Source: Chromera velia
Taxonomy: Eukaryota > Sar > Chromeraceae
Assembly (NCBI GenBank): GCA_018398765.1
Contig: JAHBMJ010000824.1
Coordinates: 1 to 40,037, forward strand
Reading direction: 5' to 3'
DNA length: 40,037 nt
In this document: positions 34,209 through 40,037 of the stretch, piece after piece
Layout of the letters: the number at the start of each line of letters is the position of its first letter
Position numbering within the stretch: position 1 is the stretch's first letter
Translations under genes and position numbers: made by a program
Notes under the pieces: model-generated
What the model was told of the DNA's origin: nothing
What the model saw: only the letters and a program-made list of their open reading frames with translations
The model's database searches: none

Positions 34209-34919
34209 GTCGTATGCACACTAGCTGTTACAATCTGACTTGCCGAACGCTACTAGTAGACGCCTAAGCATGGGCCAATATATATATAGCGATGGCATAT
34301 GATGATGATGATGATGATGATGACATATCGATGTATAGAAAAAGAATGAAAGATACTTTGATTTACGTGCAAACAGCATTCACAAATCTCTTGTTTTATT
34401 AGCATAGACGTTCAAATAGTGACAAATACTAGTTGTCAATCACTGATGGGCATTAAAATGAGTTCCGTCTGAAGCGATGAAAATGCCAGCTAAAGCACTA
34501 AATAATAGTTAACAAAATGATTTTTAATGCATTCATGTTTTAACGCAGGGATTTGTTCAAAGGTGTTCGCTCATGCCGCTCCCATGTAGTCATATAGTCC
34601 GACTGAAAGGTACCAAAAATCTGCCAGAGCAGCTGTCCAGTGAACGACGGTTAGTATCGTGCTACGACGGGTACTCATGAAACGATAAAGATACTCAATG
34701 GCTGCCAATTGTCAGATTGCGGTTCCCCTGACAATGCTGGTGAGCGGCTCAAAACGATCTCACGATTCGTTCGGCCGAGGCAGAGTTTGCAATCTCCTAT
34801 GTTTGGCCGAGGCTGCGATAACACAGGAGGGTGTCCTGTGTCGCATGGGGGTGTCCAAAGGAAGGCTTGCTGCGCGAACTTCGCTTTTATGGCACAGACC
34901 TGATGGCCAGCTGCCATCT
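34209..34919. other. Intergenic, no supported gene
   Basis: A short (GAT)n run at about 34298-34322 and a TATATATA run near 34280 are seen. An open frame at 34698-34988 on the plus strand overlaps the last exon of the minus-strand gene and has no family or splice support. Confidence 0.4.
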
Positions 34920-35491
34920 TCAGATCTTGTAGTCCGGGGAAAACAAAGCGGGGGTCATGGAGTACGAGGCTTCGTTGACCAACAGTGAGTCAGCACGCTG
35001 CTTGGCCTCGTGTTCTCGCTCAAGCCGCTGAATCTCGTCTTTGATTTCCTGAGATGTGCGGCATTAGATTTCGAATCAACTGAGCGAAACGGATTCATTG
35101 TGCGGCATTCAATTCCAAGGACCCTGACAGACGATTGACGTCCACGCAGACTGACACCGTGGAGCATGGCCTTGATCTTCGCCAAAAACTGCCTGCGACA
35201 AGGTCTCCAAACGAGGGGATCGATTGGTCACGGCGCCTCAAATCGTTTCTGTTACGCTTCACCCAGATGCCAGAGATTGAAAGAGATTACCTCTCGAATT
35301 TCCACTTTCGTGCTGGGATCATTTTGACATCCATTGAGGGCCTGCAGTTTCGAGTAGAGGACTTTGATGGCGAGGAGATTCTATCTTCTCATCCAAGGTC
35401 CCTTTGTGTCGTCCAAATCCACAAATTCTCACCGGTAGAACTGCCCAGCAGACAGGACAAGGGCAATGAGGAAGATCAAGAATCTCAGCAT
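34920..35491 (-). CDS. Small signal-peptide/anchor protein with a coiled-coil tail, 4 exons
   Basis: Exons: 35491-35433, 35341-35291, 35192-35156, 35048-34920. These give 276 nt, 91 aa plus stop, all in phase, with donors GTGAGA, GTAATC and GTCAGT. The first exon encodes MLRFLIFLIALVLSAGQFY, a textbook hydrophobic signal peptide or N-terminal anchor, followed by a basic segment (ARKWKFER) and a charged helix (EIKDEIQRLEREHEAKQRAD), ending near LFSPDYKI. No family is recognised. It could be a secreted peptide, a signal-anchored membrane protein or a small organelle-complex subunit. The plus-strand frames across it lack splice logic. Confidence 0.6.
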
Positions 35492-36351
35492 GGCTTCAAG
35501 TCAAAACGGGTCCTTTAACGGGATGGATGGACGGCAAGATCGATCGATCGATCAATCGAGTGAAGACACAAGTCCACCAAGCGATCGAGTGAGCTGCATG
35601 GCAAGGCTCTCAATTCAACGCACTGATCGAACCAAAAGACGATCAATCGAATGAAAGAAAGAAAAGTGAATCGCGCCTGTATATGGGCGTCCAGTGCACG
35701 GCGCAACTAATTTTCGATGTTGCATGCAATACACTTTTTGGTGTTGCACTGCAACCATTCGACCATGCACATGCACCTGCATACAGGCAGGCAAACTTTT
35801 GCAGTCAGTCGATCAGGCCATATTAATATTAATATGTGCAGTCAGGCCAGCCATTCTCTGCCTCATTGAATCTGCATGTGTGACTGATCGTCGGAAGACG
35901 TTTGTGAATGTGCAATGTGAAACGTCGGATCAAATGTTGCAAGTTGCAATGTGTTGCACGTTGCGAACAAAAAATGTTGCTTCGCGCTCGAGCGCGCACA
36001 CGCATGAAGACTGCATGACTTATCGATACAATTCGCGTGCGCGCGTGCGCACATGTGCGCACATTATATGCGCACGTACATTTGCTGCTCGACCACGAGA
36101 ATTAACATTCGCGAGAACATGCGAGAACAGATCGAACGTGCCGTGGCCCCCGAGCCACGGTATCTGTAGCCCAAACCGAAAGGAAAAAAGTAAAGGTGAG
36201 CCCCGCCCCCTACACCGAATTTCGCACGCGCGCCACTTACGTACTTCCCCACATTTCGGGTCGCAAACGCCTTACGGGACCGCGCAGTAAAAATTTTATG
36301 CATGCATGATTGAAATGATTGAATTCGACCACCTCTGAGGTCTGAATTCAG
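35492..36351. other. Intergenic, GC-alternating region, no supported gene
   Basis: Holds a (GATC)n-like run near 35540-35556, a TATTAATATTAATA block near 35820-35834 and an alternating purine-pyrimidine stretch (GCGTGCGCGCGTGCGCAC) near 36037-36054 that could adopt Z-DNA. A 198-codon open frame at 35694-36290 is not supported by family, splice sites or codon pattern. Confidence 0.4.
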
Positions 36352-36597
36352 ATGCGCTATCAGATGCGCTGTTCGACAGCTTTGTCAGACTTTGTAATGT
36401 GGGTGAGCAGATGAGGGAAATCTTTAACTTAATGACGGACATGGGCGTGACAGTGAGTGAGAGCTGGGTGAAAACACTACTCTTCAAACGCCGTCTCCGC
36501 GCGTCTCAATCTGTCTGTTGTGAGTTTCATATTGTTTCCGGACTAAGCAGATCTGCCCTTTGGTCAGGTCCCCACCTGTCCTGCTCCAAGGAAAGGT
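36352..36597 (+). CDS. Isolated exon with PPR-like helical repeat (gene incomplete or relic)
   Basis: After a TTCAG acceptor the frame reads DALFDSFVRLCNVGEQMREI, then FNLMTDMGVTVSESWVKTL. The spacing and residues recall pentatricopeptide-repeat helix pairs (LFDxF, MxxxG, S). It stays open to a GAAAG/GTGAGT donor near 36597. No clear flanking exons were found: a TGA lies just upstream in frame, and the next 600 bp show nothing convincing. It may be one exon of a PPR protein, a source of RNA binding in organelles, or a duplicated fragment. Confidence 0.35.
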
Positions 36598-37216
36598 GAG
36601 TAGTCAATCTGTTCCTGTCTTCGTATTCCTCCTGTTTATTTGACTCCATAAATGAAAGGGAGACAGTCAGAGACAATCTGCTAGCAAGCATATGTGACTC
36701 TCTACCGCAAGCAAACTGCTGAACCCGGGCGCCTATGGCTTTCCTCTAGCTCTATTCACCCTGTTTGAGCCTGCCATGCAATATATGTGATTTCCTGTCT
36801 GTACTGACTTTGGGCTGTGAATCCTTGTGTCTTTGAGTAAATGGGTGAATGAGTAGGCGTGTTGGGTTTCCGTGTCCGTCTACATGTCTGTCTTAAAGTA
36901 TCTCCCCGTTGCTATCCACGATACTCGTTTCGATGCACGGTGCCCTTATAGACAAATTTTTCCGGTATTTATGTGCGTGGATGCCAGTCTGTGATGTGGT
37001 TTTGTCTTCGTGTGCTCTGTCCGGCTTTCTCCGTTCCACATTTTTCTGTGTCCCTTAGACTATGTGTATATTAAAATTCGTCTCCTTTTAGTGACTGGGT
37101 GCACGTTAATTGAGTGCAGGAGTGCTGAGACTCCAAGAAGAAGCGCAAGGGTAAAAGACTGACTGACTGACTGACCCACTGATCGACTGGCAGCGACAGA
37201 CAGTCACAGTAACTGA
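36598..37216. other. Intergenic, no supported gene
   Basis: T-rich sequence with no ORF or exon that could be defended. A short (GACT)n run lies at about 37157-37175. Confidence 0.4.
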
Positions 37217-37224
37217 CTATTTGT

Positions 37225-38298
37225 CTAGGGTCTGACACTTTATGAGGGTACCCTAGGTTTAAAGTTAGGTTTTTCAATAAAAACATAAATTTTTGATGTT
37301 TTAAAAGACATTTTTAGAGCTTAATTTGCTAGAAAAGCTTAAAAAACGCTAAGATAGGGTTGAGTGGCTAAGGTTAGGGTAGGTTAGGGTAGATTTAGAT
37401 AAGTTTAAAACCCATTTGCTACGTCAGGTTTAGAATTGGTTTGGAAACCATAGTCGCACCAGACTCAAACCTTCCAAACCTCTTTAAATCTATCCAAACC
37501 TGGTCAAACTTCTAAAATCTGTATGTGAATGATCTGTTAAAAGCATATTTTATACGTTTTTGCCGGCAGGACTACGTTTATGACACTCTGTGCATGAGCG
37601 TTTCAGGAAGGGGATACAGCCTTGCTCGCATCAGCATTCACAGTAGCCATTGTATTCTCTTTGTCCTGCCCCCCTCCTTTTTCCCCTCTCTTCTTTCCCA
37701 GCATGATCTTTGTTTGCTTGATCGCCTCTCCATGGAAACCACCCATATGATTGAGGAATTTGGAAACCCACTGCACTAAACATTAATGGCGGCTTATGAA
37801 TTGAAGATAGAGAATTGAAGTAAGTTGACCGGGCGTTTGAAAAGGAAATTATACCCCTGGAGAAGTCTGTTGAAGTGTGAAAGAATGAAGGCAGCTTTTG
37901 TGTTGTTGACTTTATCCTACATTCGTTGAATGATCGGTTTGTCTAATATTTCCTGGTAAAATGCTAGGTTGTATTTGCTTTGCATCTTCTCTGTGTTTAT
38001 GCAAAAGCCATTTGGATCCAGGTTTAGACAAGTTTAGACAGGTTTAGTCAGGTTAGGGGATTAGGTTTGCAAACCGACGTCATGAGCGTTTGCGAACCTC
38101 AGATGGCGAATTGACTTTCCTATATATAAAAGGTCATCAGATTTAATTTAAAAAGTTGTGTTATCGTAGAAATAAGGTCAGTTCTTCCTAAAAACCTCAA
38201 AAAACCACTTTTTAGAGTTATAGCTAATCAGAGTGATACATACTCTTAGGGTTTGTAATTAAATTATATTTATTTTTTTTTTAAGTATCATACCCTAG
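37225..38298. mobile_element. Non-autonomous DNA transposon with TIRs and 8-bp target-site duplication (hAT-like)
   Basis: The left end CTAGGGTCTGACACTT (37225-37240) pairs with the right end, whose complement is CTAGGGTATGATACTT (38283-38298): 14 of 16 match. The element is flanked by perfect copies of CTATTTGT at 37217-37224 and 38299-38306. Eight-bp duplications are typical of hAT-type transposases. Subterminal GGTTTAGA-type repeats occur in opposite orientation near both ends (about 37440-37510 and 38020-38060). No transposase is visible; the only open frame (37525-37779) has no recognisable domain. The length, 1,074 bp, and lack of transposase make it non-autonomous. Confidence 0.75.
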
Positions 38299-38483
38299 CT
38301 ATTTGTCTGTCTTCTAGGTCTGTCTTGCTATCTGTAAAAAAATTCCCTTCCCCTGGAATGAAAATATGGCCTGTCTGCCTGCCTGCCCACCTGCTCGCCT
38401 GCCTACCTATCTGTCTGCTTCTCCATATGTTTGTCTGTATGATATTATATGTAGGTGTATGCGTATGTGTATAAGGCCAGGAG

Positions 38484-38634
<151 letters not shown>

Positions 38635-39074
38635 GTGGGCAGCTTGTGCTTCAAGGCTCTAGCAGGACTACATCCATAATATATTTCATTGTGTCGGCCT
38701 TTCTCCCTCGTATGTTTTTGTGCATACGTAAGAGCTTCCTCTGAAAGGCTCTGTGACATTCCCGCTCCACTCTACCGCAGGGCTTATGTATGCTCATGTG
38801 TATGGTTGTCTCTCATTGTGTGTTTGCCTGCATATTCCTTTATACGACTACCAGGCGGTGCACTAACTCAGAGGTCTGCTTGCTTGAAATCATACTCAAA
38901 ACTCTCTGGGTTGCTTGCCTGCTTTGGGGTCACTGTCCAGGGCCACTGCCTCTTTTTGCACTGTACAATTTTAAATGTTCTGCGTATCAGTCTGTGAATG
39001 AAATGAAAGCCTTAGAAACTTTGAAGGAAAGGGAACATTCCTTAGCACATCCGTAGCTGATCTTCCGTTCTCTT

Positions 39075-39156
<82 letters not shown>

Positions 39157-39917
39157 TGTGTATGTGTGTGTATGTGTATGTCTCCGTCCGTGCGTATGCG
39201 ATCTATACCTGTGCGAGCTTGTCAGTCTGAGTAATGTGTGTACTTATATATGCGTGCGATGTAGCGGTGAGAGTGTCAACACTCTCTCTCTCTCTCTGTG
39301 TGTGTGTATGTGTGTGAGTATGTGTATGTGTATGTATATGTGTAGATGTGTATGTGTGTGTGTATGTGTGTGTGTGTGTGTGTGTATGTGTGTATATGTA
39401 TGTGTGTACGTGTGCACGTTAGCAGACAGGTGGCAGACGAAGACTTATGATCAGGGAGAGATAGAGAGCGAGAGAGGAAAAGAGCCAGATGGATGTACGG
39501 TTCTGCATAGGAGAAAGAGATCGAGAACTAACTGTACTGACAATTGAAACTTTTATACTAGAAAGTGACTTTTAATTTTCTATATATCACACTAAATTTT
39601 ATATAAAAAACTAAGTCTTTAAAACACTTAAAATGATTCTATTTATTAATTTTTTTCCTGCATGAAAGTATGAACAACTTTTAAAGATAAGGTTTAATGG
39701 GTTTGTGGTGTGTATGTTGGAAATTGTTGGACGTGAGTGAGGTGAAAGACTTATAGTATGTTGATATGTCAGAGAGTGATTGCAGACTCTGCAGACATGT
39801 GACAATGTGCAGTGTAATGCACAAACAAGCTGACTTTTACTTTTAATGGAATACGCCGAATCCGCACACTGATGTAAGGAGGGAGCACACAGCGGGCAAC
39901 CTCCATGAAAGGTAAAA
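38635..39917. other. Intergenic outside the microsatellites, no supported gene
   Basis: No exon with convincing family or splice support. From about 39540 the DNA is AT-rich (runs of AATTTT and TTTAATTT). Confidence 0.4.
39075..39410 (+). repeat. (TC)n-(TG)n compound microsatellites
   Basis: TC repeat at about 39075-39119 runs straight into TG/TATG repeats to about 39180. A second TC-TG block lies at about 39281-39410. Open frames through it are repeat artefacts. Confidence 0.95.
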
Positions 39918-40037
39918 ATGAATGTCCGCAAACAGATCTGCCGATTTGACACCCACAGAAAGCAGTTTAACCAAACAAATGTTGAGCACTATGACCGTAC
40001 AAGAGGTAAATGCTTAGCTTCTGAAAGCCTGATCGAT
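39918..40037 (+). CDS. Possible start of a gene running off the window (weak)
   Basis: From the ATG at 39918 a frame stays open for 40 codons to the window edge (MNVRKQICRFDTHRKQ...). The ATG sits in AAAAATGA context after a purine-rich stretch. The sequence is basic and unrecognised. This could be chance; the next part of the contig decides. Confidence 0.2.
   Translation, partial: MNVRKQICRFDTHRKQFNQTNVEHYDRTRGKCLASESLID

Noticed and set aside
35694-36290. 198-codon plus-strand open frame
   Set aside because: Low-complexity Cys/His/Arg composition, no splice or family support, includes an alternating GC/TG tract.
37370-37396. GGTTAGGGTAGGTTAGGGTAG, telomere-like
   Set aside because: Only two or three imperfect units inside the TIR element; it is part of its subterminal repeats and not a telomere.

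Overview
This is a nuclear eukaryotic contig. Genes are split into many small exons, introns run from about 40 bp to 1.1 kb and are full of microsatellites, there are LTR and DNA transposon remnants, and no operon-like packing is seen. The protein families (a large BIG-type ARF-GEF, a PH-GYF protein, an RHS/Crinkler-like relic), intermediate GC and repeat load fit a free-living alveolate such as a chromerid alga (a Chromera-type genome). That assignment is inference; nothing in the window names the species. All splice junctions were built by eye from reading-frame continuity plus GT..AG sites.

Layout. 1-4363: the 3' part of a Ty3/gypsy LTR retrotransposon (decayed pol with three in-frame TAG codons, an extra ORF in another frame, polypurine tract, 3' LTR). 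About 5.3-10.2 kb, plus strand: an unrecognised gene of at least 14 tiny exons that nearly all begin and end in phase 1 and fall into recurring families; one exon encodes a Cys-Arg-Ala hexapeptide array. 10280-11458, plus: a broken RHS/Crinkler-like gene. 27283 down to 11905, minus: a complete 21-exon gene of 7,074 coding nt (2,357 aa) for a BIG/Sec7-family ARF guanine-nucleotide exchange factor with DCB, HUS, Sec7 and HDS regions. 27877-32746, plus: a 13-exon gene (387 aa) with a PH domain followed by a GYF domain, divergent from the ARF-GEF gene over a roughly 590-bp shared promoter region. 33.0-34.2 kb: AT-rich DNA with a 426-bp foldback element. 35491 down to 34920, minus: a 4-exon gene for a 91-aa protein with an N-terminal signal peptide or anchor. 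36352-36597, plus: an isolated PPR-like exon. 37225-38298: a DNA transposon with terminal inverted repeats and a perfect 8-bp target-site duplication. 38.4-39.5 kb: long GA and TC/TG microsatellites.

How it fits together. The two well-supported divergent genes both point to membrane trafficking: the ARF-GEF activates ARF on Golgi/TGN membranes, and the PH-GYF protein could link a phosphoinositide membrane to a proline-rich partner. A joint function is only suggested by the head-to-head arrangement. Features that recur across genes are splice donors with C at +3 (GTCAGT, GTCTGT), microsatellites abutting splice sites, and recent tandem microduplications that copy splice junctions or whole micro-exons. 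These suggest that exon-intron structure here is being remodelled by local duplication.
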